From contig JAPLKS010000014.1 of NCBI GenBank assembly GCA_026387915.1, positions 202,054 to 266,053 on the forward strand: a stretch of DNA of 64,000 nt, written 5' to 3'. A program made the position numbers and the translations under genes. The notes under the pieces are model-generated. The model did no database searches and was not told where the DNA came from. It saw only the letters and a program-made list of their open reading frames with translations. This DNA comes from Gemmatimonadota bacterium. Its GTDB lineage: Bacteria; Gemmatimonadota; Gemmatimonadetes; Gemmatimonadales; Gemmatimonadaceae. Below, in pieces: positions 24,930-32,846 of this stretch. Every line of letters starts with the position of its first letter. Position 1 is the first letter of the stretch.

Positions 24930-25861
24930 GCGACACAACGTCGGTGCTCTCCGTTGCTGCGTGTGGTCTGCAGTTCCAGAATCCCGTCATGCTCGCCGCC
25001 GGCACGGCCGCGTACGGCCGTGAACTGAACGATGTGGTGCAACTCGAAGCGCTTGGTGGGCTGATCACGAAAGCCGTGAGTCTCGAACCGCGGCACGGGA
25101 ATCCCGCGCCGCGCGTGGCGGACTTCGAGGGCGGCATGATCAACGCCATCGGGCTCGCCAATCCCGGCGTGGACGAGGTGCGTGCGCACGATCTCCCGTG
25201 GCTCGCGCAGTCGGTGCAGCGGGCCCGTGTGCTGGTGAACGTGGTTGGCCGCGCGGTGGAAGAGTTCGGCGAAGTGGTGGCGCGTCTTGACGATGCCGCG
25301 GGTTTTCAAGGATACGAGCTGAATGTGAGTTGCCCGAACACGCGCGCCGGTGGCCTGGAGTTCGGCGCTGACCCCGTGGCGCTCAAGGATGTGGTGTCGC
25401 GGGCGCGTGCGGCCACACGCAAGCCGCTCTTTGTGAAGCTGTCGCCGACGCTCCCTGATATCGCCGCCATCGCCGCCTGCGCGGTGGATGCCGGCGCGGA
25501 TGGCATCACCGTGATCAACACACTTCCCGGATTAGTGATTGACGTCGCCGCTCGTCGGCCGGCACTGGGATTCGGATCCGGCGGCGTGAGCGGTCCTGGG
25601 CTGCGTCCCGTTGGGGTGCTGGCCACTTGGAAAGTGCGTCGCGCGGTGAAGGTTCCCATTATCGGCGTCGGCGGTGTGTCCACCGCTGAAGATGCGCTGC
25701 AGTATCTGGTCGCCGGCGCGACCCTCGTGGCCGTCGGCACCGCCGCACTCGCCAATCCCCGTGTTCCGGAGCGCATCGTGCGCGATCTCACGCGTTGGTG
25801 TCGTGCGAATCAGGTGCCGCGGATCACAGATATCATCGGTTCGCTCGAGTGGCCCTCGTGA
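24926..25861 (+). CDS. pyrD: Dihydroorotate dehydrogenase (class 1, type B-like)
   Basis: Cytosolic FMN enzyme of pyrimidine synthesis oxidising dihydroorotate to orotate, 311 residues. The catalytic cysteine is Cys136 in NVSCPN; FVKLSPTLPDI, VINTLPGL and the phosphate-binding GVGGVSTAEDALQYLVAGAT are conserved. Size and sequence suit the class 1B catalytic subunit, which normally works with PyrK; pyrK is not in the window. GTG start with GGAGGA upstream, overlapping the amidase stop. pyrF follows by GTGA overlap. Confidence 0.92.
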   Translation: MSDTTSVLSVAACGLQFQNPVMLAAGTAAYGRELNDVVQLEALGGLITKAVSLEPRHGNPAPRVADFEGGMINAIGLANPGVDEVRAHDLPWLAQSVQRARVLVNVVGRAVEEFGEVVARLDDAAGFQGYELNVSCPNTRAGGLEFGADPVALKDVVSRARAATRKPLFVKLSPTLPDIAAIAACAVDAGADGITVINTLPGLVIDVAARRPALGFGSGGVSGPGLRPVGVLATWKVRRAVKVPIIGVGGVSTAEDALQYLVAGATLVAVGTAALANPRVPERIVRDLTRWCRANQVPRITDIIGSLEWPS

Positions 25862-26559
25862 GTGTATCTCCTCTGACACCGCAGCCCATCGTAGCGCTCG
25901 ATGTGCCAACCCTCGTGGACGCGCAGCAGTTGGTCGCGCGACTCGGCGACCGCGCCGACTACTACAAGGTCGGCTTGCAGTTGTTCACTGCCGTGGGGCC
26001 GCGAGTGGTGGAGTGGCTGCGCTCGCAGGACAAGCGCGTATTTCTCGATCTCAAACTGCACGACATTCCGAACACCGTGCGCGGCGCCGCCGAGAGCGCG
26101 GCGCATTCCGGCGTGTCGTTGCTTACCGTGCACGCGCACGGTGGCGAGGCGATGGTGCGCGCGGCTGTTGAGGGGGCGGGGGAGCACACGGGGATTCTTG
26201 CGGTCACGGTGCTGACGTCCATGGACGCTCCTGCGCTGGGGACAGTGCTCGGGCGTGAGGTCGATGTCGCGGCCGAAGTGTTGCGCTATGCGGGGGTGGC
26301 CTCTGCGGCCGGCGCGCATGGGGTGGTTTGCGCTGGGAGTGAGTGCGCGGCGGTACGCGCTCGGTATGCAGATCTTCGTCCGTTAGTGCCCGGCATTCGC
26401 GCCGCGGGGGGCGCGACGCACGATCAAGCGCGCGTCGTCACACCGCGCGAAGCGTCGCGTGCCGGAGCGGCGTACGTCATCTTCGGCCGAGCCGTCACGG
26501 CGTCTCCGGATCCAGCAGCGGCCTACGCCGCGTTGACCGCCGAACTGGCATCGGCGTAG
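25858..26559 (+). CDS. pyrF: Orotidine-5'-phosphate decarboxylase
   Basis: Last step of UMP synthesis. From the GTG at 25858 the protein is 233 residues, a normal size. The catalytic Lys-Asp array is seen in FLDLKLHDIPNT (D-x-K-x2-D), with PIVALDVPT at the N-terminus and VPGIRAAGG and YVIFGRAVTAS in the phosphate-binding loop. Directly coupled to pyrD, so the two pyrimidine steps are co-expressed. Confidence 0.94.
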   Translation: MSVSPLTPQPIVALDVPTLVDAQQLVARLGDRADYYKVGLQLFTAVGPRVVEWLRSQDKRVFLDLKLHDIPNTVRGAAESAAHSGVSLLTVHAHGGEAMVRAAVEGAGEHTGILAVTVLTSMDAPALGTVLGREVDVAAEVLRYAGVASAAGAHGVVCAGSECAAVRARYADLRPLVPGIRAAGGATHDQARVVTPREASRAGAAYVIFGRAVTASPDPAAAYAALTAELASA

Positions 26560-26640
26560 TGCCTAGTTCGAGCGGACCCCGTTGTTGATGAGCTGGGTGC
26601 CAATGCGATTTGCCGATCGCCTCTATTTGGGAGAGACCTG

Positions 26641-27216
26641 ATGCGCCGTCTGTCACTGCTGTCACTGCTGTCACTGCTGTCACTGCTGTCGCTCGTACTC
26701 GCCGCCGGCTGCGCGTCCACGGGCTCCACCGCCGCGAACACGACGGGGATGATGTCGACGACGCGCGTGACGACCGGCGGCGGCGGCTCAATGAACATTC
26801 AAAGCGGCGCAGGGAGCGTCGGCGCCACGGGGTGGGTGCCGGTGAAACCCGATTCGGCGTTCGCGCTCCTCCAGAAGGCCTATACGGACCTTGAGGTTCC
26901 GCTCACCACGCTGGTGAGCGCCGAGCGCACGCTAGGGAACTCGAATCTGAAGGTCCGCCGAAAGCTGGGCCGCCTGCCCATGCAGAAGTACCTCGACTGC
27001 GGCATCAAGGAAGGGATCCCGAACGCCGAGACGTACGAGATCCAGATGAACGTGCAGAGTTGGGTGAGCGCCGACCCCAAGGGTGGGGCGTCCATCACCA
27101 CGCGGGTGCAGGCGATTGGGAGCGATCCGGCGCATGGTCGGGGGAACAACACCAACTGCACCTCGACTGGGGAGATCGAAATCCGCCTCCTGAAGTGGGT
27201 GCAGGAGCACTCCTGA
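26641..27216 (+). CDS. Lipoprotein of unknown function with repeat-built signal peptide
   Basis: A 191-residue lipoprotein: the hydrophobic core of the signal peptide is made of repeated LSL units, followed by the lipobox LAAGC. The mature part has a Thr/Gly-rich linker and a compact domain with one Cys in the middle (LDCGIKEG) and one near the end (NNTNCTS). ATG 26641 has GGGAGAG upstream. It ends just before a strong terminator. Not recognised. Confidence 0.72.
   Translation: MRRLSLLSLLSLLSLLSLVLAAGCASTGSTAANTTGMMSTTRVTTGGGGSMNIQSGAGSVGATGWVPVKPDSAFALLQKAYTDLEVPLTTLVSAERTLGNSNLKVRRKLGRLPMQKYLDCGIKEGIPNAETYEIQMNVQSWVSADPKGGASITTRVQAIGSDPAHGRGNNTNCTSTGEIEIRLLKWVQEHS
26650..26690 (+). repeat. 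9-bp tandem repeat in a signal peptide
   Basis: Four perfect copies of CTGTCACTG (26650-26685) and a partial fifth. Each adds Leu-Ser-Leu to the hydrophobic core of the lipoprotein signal peptide. Confidence 0.9.
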
Positions 27217-27254
27217 GCAGGGGATTCCCCTCTGAGGGGCCGGCAAGAGGGTGA

Positions 27255-27286
27255 CGGGGGCGGACCTGCGGGTTCGCCCCCGTTTT
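27255..27286 (+). terminator. Rho-independent terminator after the lipoprotein gene
   Basis: Stem CGGGGGCG (27255-27262) with CGCCCCCG (27275-27282), 12-base loop, then TTTT at 27283-27286. It isolates the ribosomal-protein operon that follows. Confidence 0.85.
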
Positions 27287-27326
27287 GTGCAGATTTGAGT
27301 GGTTCGGTACACGTCGGTCCTGCCCC

Positions 27327-27355
27327 TTGTGTCAAGGGGTGCAGTCGACTATGCT
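27327..27355 (+). promoter_or_regulatory. Promoter of the alpha ribosomal operon
   Basis: TTGTGT (27327-27332), 17 bases, TATGCT (27350-27355). A 7-bp inverted repeat, CCCCTTG (27323-27329) and CAAGGGG (27333-27339), overlaps the -35, so an operator is possible. The first gene (L36) begins about 90 bases after the -10. Confidence 0.6.
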
Positions 27356-27363
27356 TGGTGTCT

Positions 27364-27418
27364 GCCCCAAAACAGGTCCCCCATCTCGGGGTCTGGGGCG
27401 CGGTCACTGGGGCCGCGC
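27364..27418 (+). promoter_or_regulatory. Structured mRNA leader of the alpha operon
   Basis: The transcribed leader can form GCCCCA (27364-27369)/TGGGGC (27394-27399) around an inner CCCC/GGGG hairpin (27379-27391), followed by GCGCGG (27398-27403)/CCGCGC (27413-27418). The last helix shares two bases with the first, so the two could be alternatives. In E. coli, S4 represses its operon at the S13 leader; a similar role here is only a guess. Confidence 0.4.
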
Positions 27419-27448
27419 AGGGGAGTTCCGTCCGACCGGAGTCCGTCC

Positions 27449-27565
27449 GTGAAAGTTCGCACGAGCGTCAAGCCGATTTGCGAGCACTGTAAGGTGGTCA
27501 ACCGCCGCGGTGTTACTCGCATCATCTGCAAGCGCAATCCAAAGCACAAGCAGCGACAGGGCTAA
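27449..27565 (+). CDS. rpmJ: 50S ribosomal protein L36
   Basis: Smallest large-subunit protein, 38 residues (begins [15 protein letters not shown]), with the zinc-binding Cys/Cys/Cys/His set of the C+ form: CEHC, then [17 protein letters not shown] start at 27449 with GGAG at 27438-27441. It is the first gene of the operon and sits three bases before rpsM, as in many bacteria where L36 precedes S13. Confidence 0.96.
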   Translation: MKVRTSVKPICEHCKVVNRRGVTRIICKRNPKHKQRQG

Positions 27566-27568
27566 TCC

Positions 27569-27946
27569 ATGGCGCGTATTGCAGGCGTCGATCTCCCCCG
27601 CGAGAAAAAGGTCGAGATCGGACTCACTTACATCTACGGCATTGGTCGCGTGACCAGCCGTCGGATCCTCGAGGCTGCGGGTGTGAACCCGGAGCAGCGC
27701 GTGAAGGATCTTTCCGACTCCGACGTGAATAAGCTGCGTCAGGAAATCGAAAAGACCTATCGGGTCGAAGGTGCTTTGCGCACTGAGATCGCGATGAACA
27801 TTAAGCGCCTGATGGACATCGGGTCGTATCGGGGCATTCGCCACCGCCGCGGTCTGCCGGTCCGTGGGCAGCGCACGCACACCAATGCGCGCACAAAGAA
27901 GGGTCCGCGCCGCGCAATCGCTGGTAAGAAGAAGGTGACCAAGTAA
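27569..27946 (+). CDS. rpsM: 30S ribosomal protein S13
   Basis: 125 residues, head of the 30S subunit, contacts the P-site tRNA and intersubunit bridge. [26 protein letters not shown] at the start (first bases of the family signature) and the basic tail [15 protein letters not shown] are diagnostic. Stop overlaps the rpsK start (TAATG). Confidence 0.98.
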   Translation: MARIAGVDLPREKKVEIGLTYIYGIGRVTSRRILEAAGVNPEQRVKDLSDSDVNKLRQEIEKTYRVEGALRTEIAMNIKRLMDIGSYRGIRHRRGLPVRGQRTHTNARTKKGPRRAIAGKKKVTK

Positions 27947-28323
27947 TGGCTATCGGAAAGAAGTCCAAGCGCGTGGTGGATGCCGAAGGCATCGCCCACG
28001 TCAGCGCAACGTTCAACAACACGACCATCACGATCACCGACGCACATGGCAACGCCGTGGCGTGGGGTTCGTCCGGCAAGGCGGGCTTCAAGGGTTCCAA
28101 GAAGTCCACGCCGTTCGCCGCGACGGTTGCCGCCGAGCAGTGCGCTCGCGAGGCGATGACCGCTGGTGTGCGCCGCGTACATGTGAAGGTGCAGGGCCCG
28201 GGCTCTGGTCGCGAAAGCGCGATCCAGGCGCTCGCCGCCGCCGGCCTGCAGGTCAAGTCCATCAAGGATGTGACGCCCATCCCCCACAACGGCTGCCGTC
28301 CGCCGAAGCGTCGGAGGGTCTAA
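27946..28323 (+). CDS. rpsK: 30S ribosomal protein S11
   Basis: 125 residues; platform protein of the 30S subunit that supports mRNA-rRNA pairing. Typical segments are [33 protein letters not shown] and the C-terminal [15 protein letters not shown]. Coupled to rpsM by TAATG and three bases before rpsD. Confidence 0.98.
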   Translation: MAIGKKSKRVVDAEGIAHVSATFNNTTITITDAHGNAVAWGSSGKAGFKGSKKSTPFAATVAAEQCAREAMTAGVRRVHVKVQGPGSGRESAIQALAAAGLQVKSIKDVTPIPHNGCRPPKRRRV

Positions 28324-28326
28324 CTC

Positions 28327-28962
28327 ATGCGTTATACAGGTCCCAGCTGTCGTCAGTGCCGCCGCGAAGGCACCAAGCTGTTCCTCAAGGGCACCAAGTG
28401 CTTCACCGAGAAGTGCCCGGTGGAACGCCGTCCGTATGCGCCGGGCCAGCACGGTCCGAACGCCGCCGGTCGCCGTCGCAAGGTGAGCGAGTACGCCAAG
28501 CAGCTTCGTGAGAAGCAGAAGATTAAGCGCATCTATGGCGTGTCGGAGAAGCAGTTCCGCAACACGTTTGAGAAGGTGAGCGGGTTGCCGGGTATCACCG
28601 GTCACAACTTGCTGGCCGCGCTCGAAAGCCGCCTCGATAACATGGTGTACCGTATGGGTTTTGCCGCCAGCCGTAAGGCCGCGCGTCAGCTCATTCGCCA
28701 CCGTCACATCGAAGTGAATGCGAAGACGGTGGACGTGGCGAGCTTCAACGTGCAGCCGGGGCAGGAAATCCGGATGCGTCAGAAGTCGCGCGAACTCGTC
28801 ATCGTCGCGGCCGCGCTCGAGCAGGCGGCACGCGGAGCCACGCCGAGCTGGTTGGCCGTGGACAAGGGCTCGTTCAGCGGGCGGATGCTGGAACGTCCGC
28901 AGCGCGCAGCCATTCCGATTGCCGCGCAGGAACAGCTCGTCGTCGAACTGTACTCGAAGTAA
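28327..28962 (+). CDS. rpsD: 30S ribosomal protein S4
   Basis: 211 residues; binds 16S rRNA first and helps mRNA entry. The zinc-type N-terminus is present (Cys8, Cys11, then Cys25 and Cys30: CRQCRR, KCFTEKCP), followed by GQHGPNAAGRRRK and the S4 RNA-binding domain (ALESRLDNMVYRMGFA, ARQLIRHRHI). In many bacteria S4 regulates this operon by binding its leader. Confidence 0.97.
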   Translation: MRYTGPSCRQCRREGTKLFLKGTKCFTEKCPVERRPYAPGQHGPNAAGRRRKVSEYAKQLREKQKIKRIYGVSEKQFRNTFEKVSGLPGITGHNLLAALESRLDNMVYRMGFAASRKAARQLIRHRHIEVNAKTVDVASFNVQPGQEIRMRQKSRELVIVAAALEQAARGATPSWLAVDKGSFSGRMLERPQRAAIPIAAQEQLVVELYSK

Positions 28963-29023
28963 GTAAGGTCGGGGCCCTGACCCCTCTACGGGTCTGCCGC
29001 GCGTCAGGGGCGGGGCAGGGCGT

Positions 29024-29046
29024 AGGCCGCGCACCATGCGCGGCCT
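29024..29046 (+). promoter_or_regulatory. Hairpin in the rpsD-rpoA gap
   Basis: Perfect 9-bp inverted repeat: AGGCCGCGC (29024-29032), loop ACCAT, GCGCGGCCT (29038-29046). A weaker repeat CCCTGAC/GTCAGGG (28975-28981, 29003-29009) precedes it. There is no T-run and the downstream rpoA needs expression, so attenuation, processing or mRNA protection are all possible. Confidence 0.4.
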
Positions 29047-29069
29047 GACCATCACCAGGATTCTTACGA

Positions 29070-30140
29070 ATGGTTCAAGCAATCGATCTCCGCGGGCTCG
29101 TCCGTCCGCAGCTCGTCGAGGCGACGAAGCGCGAGGACAACCCGAACATCGCCGAGTTCCGTCTGCAGCCGCTCGAGCGCGGCTTCGGTCACACCCTCGG
29201 CAACGCCATGCGTCGCATGCTGCTGTCGTCACTGCGCGGCTCTGCCGTGTGGGGCTTCCGCATTGACGGCGTGCTGCATGAGCACCAGACGATCGTTGGC
29301 GTCTCTGAGGACGTGCACCAGATCATCGGTAACCTCAAGACGCTCGTGCTCGCCCTCGACAACGAAGTCGAAGAGACCATCCTTCGCATCAACGTTAAGA
29401 AGGCCGGCCCTGTGACCGCGGGCGACATTGAGTCGACCGGCGGCTGCAAGATCGTCAATCCCAAGCACCATCTGTTCACCATGCAGGACGACAAAGATCT
29501 TTCCGTCGAACTGTACGTGAACCGTGGGCGCGGCTATGTCGAGTCGGATCAGCACCCGACCGACCGCTCGCTCCCAGTCGATCTCGTTCGCATCGACTCC
29601 ATTTATTCGCCGGTCAAGCGCGTGAACTTCTCGGTCTCCGAGACCCGCGTTGGCCAGCGCACGGACTACGATCGCCTTGTCCTTACGGTCGAGACGGACG
29701 GGACTGTGACCCCCGAGGAAGCGGTGAGCTATGCCGCGGCCCTCGCGCAGACGCACTTTCAGTACTTCGTGGGCTTTGGCTCGCACAGCGCGGCCCCGGT
29801 GGCCGGCGGTGAGTACAACGGCTCCGATGCGGCCCGCTTGGCGGCGTTGTTCAAGACGCCGATCGACGACCTCGAGCTGTCGGTCCGCTCGGTGAACTCG
29901 CTCAAAAACCACAACGTCCGCACGATGGGCGATCTGGTGCAGCTCACCACCAAGCAGTTTGGTGAGGTGCGGAATTTTGGAAAGAAGTCGCTGCAGGAGA
30001 TCGCCGATCTCCTCGAGCGTGAAGGGCTTAACTTTGGGATGCGGTTTGAGGATACGGGCGATGGCGTGCGCGTGAGCGATTGGGGCACGCCGCCGAAGGA
30101 AGCCGTCGCCGCCGCGCCTGACGACGTCAACGAGGAATAA
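29070..30140 (+). CDS. rpoA: DNA-directed RNA polymerase alpha subunit
   Basis: 356 residues; its N-terminal domain dimerises and nucleates polymerase assembly, the C-terminal domain binds UP elements and activators. Visible: PLERGFGHTLGNAMRRMLLSS, EDVHQIIGNLK, and the alphaCTD helices (IDDLELSVRSVNSLKN, LLEREGLNFGMRFED). Position after S4 and before L17 is the conserved order. Confidence 0.98.
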   Translation: MVQAIDLRGLVRPQLVEATKREDNPNIAEFRLQPLERGFGHTLGNAMRRMLLSSLRGSAVWGFRIDGVLHEHQTIVGVSEDVHQIIGNLKTLVLALDNEVEETILRINVKKAGPVTAGDIESTGGCKIVNPKHHLFTMQDDKDLSVELYVNRGRGYVESDQHPTDRSLPVDLVRIDSIYSPVKRVNFSVSETRVGQRTDYDRLVLTVETDGTVTPEEAVSYAAALAQTHFQYFVGFGSHSAAPVAGGEYNGSDAARLAALFKTPIDDLELSVRSVNSLKNHNVRTMGDLVQLTTKQFGEVRNFGKKSLQEIADLLEREGLNFGMRFEDTGDGVRVSDWGTPPKEAVAAAPDDVNEE

Positions 30141-30497
30141 ATGCGGCACCGTAAGGTTGGCCGGTCTCTGCGCCGGACGAGCGAGCAAAAACTCGCCCTG
30201 ATTCGTAACCTCGCCACGTCGCTCATCGAGCAGGGCGCGATCGAGACGACGGAAGCGAAGGCGAAGGAACTCCGTCCCTTTGTCGAGAAGCTCATCACCA
30301 AGGCCAAGGCCGGCACGCTCCACGCGCGCCGTCTGGCTGGCAAGCACGTCACCAAGCGCGGCGCTGCGGACAAGCTCTTCCAAGAGCTCGGTCCCAAGTT
30401 CGCCAAGCGGGCGGGCGGCTACACGCGCATTCTCAAAACCGGCCACCGCAAGGGTGACGGGGCTGAGATGGCGCGCATTGAACTGATGGAGGGCTGA
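30141..30497 (+). CDS. rplQ: 50S ribosomal protein L17
   Basis: 118 residues, at the rim of the peptide exit tunnel. MRHRKVGRSLRRTSEQKLALIRNLA and the ETTEAKAKELRPFVEKLITKAK segment are diagnostic (both family-typical). Starts directly after the rpoA stop. Confidence 0.98.
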   Translation: MRHRKVGRSLRRTSEQKLALIRNLATSLIEQGAIETTEAKAKELRPFVEKLITKAKAGTLHARRLAGKHVTKRGAADKLFQELGPKFAKRAGGYTRILKTGHRKGDGAEMARIELMEG

Positions 30498-30500
30498 TCC

Positions 30501-30737
30501 ATGGCACCCATTGCCCGTAACGTCTGCTACAGCTGCCAGAAGGGGGTCGCCTTCGGCAACAATGTATCGCACGCCAATAACAAGACTCGTCGTACCTGGA
30601 AGCCGAACCTTCAGGTCGCTCGCATTGTTCGCGACGGCAAGACCATCAAGATCAAGGTCTGCACGCGCTGCCTGAACGCGGGCAAGATTCAGCGCGCTCC
30701 TCGTGGAGCCGCCCGAATCGCCGCCGGCATCTCCTGA
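30501..30737 (+). CDS. rpmB: 50S ribosomal protein L28
   Basis: 78 residues with two CxxC pairs (CYSC, CTRC) forming a zinc knuckle and the [19 protein letters not shown] core. L28 is usually beside L33 (rpmG); here it closes the alpha operon, three bases after rplQ, and is followed by a strong terminator. Confidence 0.96.
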   Translation: MAPIARNVCYSCQKGVAFGNNVSHANNKTRRTWKPNLQVARIVRDGKTIKIKVCTRCLNAGKIQRAPRGAARIAAGIS

Positions 30738-30765
30738 GTTCCCGTACGACCGACGCACCAAAACA

Positions 30766-30789
30766 GGGAGCCTCGCGGCTCCCTTTTTT
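30766..30789 (+). terminator. Rho-independent terminator of the alpha operon
   Basis: GGGAGCC (30766-30772), loop TCGC, GGCTCCC (30777-30783), then six T (30784-30789). Textbook form. Confidence 0.95.
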
Positions 30790-30841
30790 GCGCCGGTCGG
30801 CGTCGCACCAGTTGGGGCAGCTAGCCGCTCCAACGGAGTGA

Positions 30842-31879
<1,038 letters not shown>

Positions 31880-31880
31880 C

Positions 31881-32846
31881 GTGACCGTTCGGCGCGCACT
31901 CGTCACGGGAGCCGGCGGTTTCGTCGGGCAATGGCTGTGCCGTGAACTCGCGCGCCACGGCTGGGGCGTGACTGGGGCATCCCTCGAGGGTGATCCTGGT
32001 GTGGACGTCCTCAGCCCAGAAGATCACGCGCTGATCACCTGGCGTCGCGACGACGTCACCGATCCCGAAGTCGTGCGCGCCATGCTCGACGCCTCGCAGC
32101 CCGATGCGATTTTCCACTTGGCCGCCATGGCGTTTGTGCCGGCCGCGAGTGAGGACCCGCGGCGTGCGTTGGCGGTGAATGTTGGGGCCGCCATGACACT
32201 CCTCGGTGACGTGCGTGAGCGCCGCGCGGCTGAGACGCTGGATCCGGTAGTGCTGCTGGTGGGAAGCGCCGAGCAGTATGGACGCCACGATTGGGAGGCG
32301 ATGCCGCTCACCGAGACATCGGAATGCCGGCCTCGCACCCGCTATGCGGCGACCAAAATGGCGCAGGAAGTGTTTGGCCTCGAGGCCTATCGGGCGGACG
32401 GCGTCAAGGTGATCTGTACCCGCAGTTTCAATCACAGTGGACGAGGGCAGCACTCGAGTTTCCTGCTCCCGTCGCTGGTGCGCCGAGCGCTCGATGCACG
32501 GGCGCGTGGCGAACGGGCGATCTCGATTGGAAACACCACCACCGTGCGTGATTTTCTGCACGTCGAGGATGTCGTGCGCGCCTATGCGCTCCTCGTGGAG
32601 CATGGACTCGCTGGCGAGGTGTACAACGTGAGTTCGGGGGCGGGCACGACCGTGGAGACGGTGGCCACCGAGGTGCTGGAGGCCGTTGGGCTCAGCGCAA
32701 CGCTCACCGGCGATGCCGCACTCAAGCGCGTGGTTGACGTACCGTTTCTCGTGGGCGCGAACGATAAGCTCCGCTCCGATACCGGCTGGGTGCCGCAGCG
32801 CACTCGGGCCGACATCATTCAGGACCTGATACATGCCGCGTCGTAA
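31881..32846 (+). CDS. rmd: NAD-dependent epimerase/reductase, probable GDP-6-deoxy-D-mannose reductase
   Basis: Extended SDR of 321 residues with [33 protein letters not shown] and the catalytic [10 protein letters not shown], plus FNHSGRGQ, which resembles Rmd-type reductases that convert GDP-4-keto-6-deoxymannose to GDP-D-rhamnose. Position immediately after gmd supports that role. GTG start at 31881. Its 3' end overlaps carB by 14 bases. Confidence 0.85.
   Translation: MTVRRALVTGAGGFVGQWLCRELARHGWGVTGASLEGDPGVDVLSPEDHALITWRRDDVTDPEVVRAMLDASQPDAIFHLAAMAFVPAASEDPRRALAVNVGAAMTLLGDVRERRAAETLDPVVLLVGSAEQYGRHDWEAMPLTETSECRPRTRYAATKMAQEVFGLEAYRADGVKVICTRSFNHSGRGQHSSFLLPSLVRRALDARARGERAISIGNTTTVRDFLHVEDVVRAYALLVEHGLAGEVYNVSSGAGTTVETVATEVLEAVGLSATLTGDAALKRVVDVPFLVGANDKLRSDTGWVPQRTRADIIQDLIHAAS

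Noticed and set aside
26650..26690. Short tandem repeats as a CRISPR-like array
   Set aside because: Units are 9 bp, adjacent, in frame and inside a signal peptide, with no spacers or cas genes.
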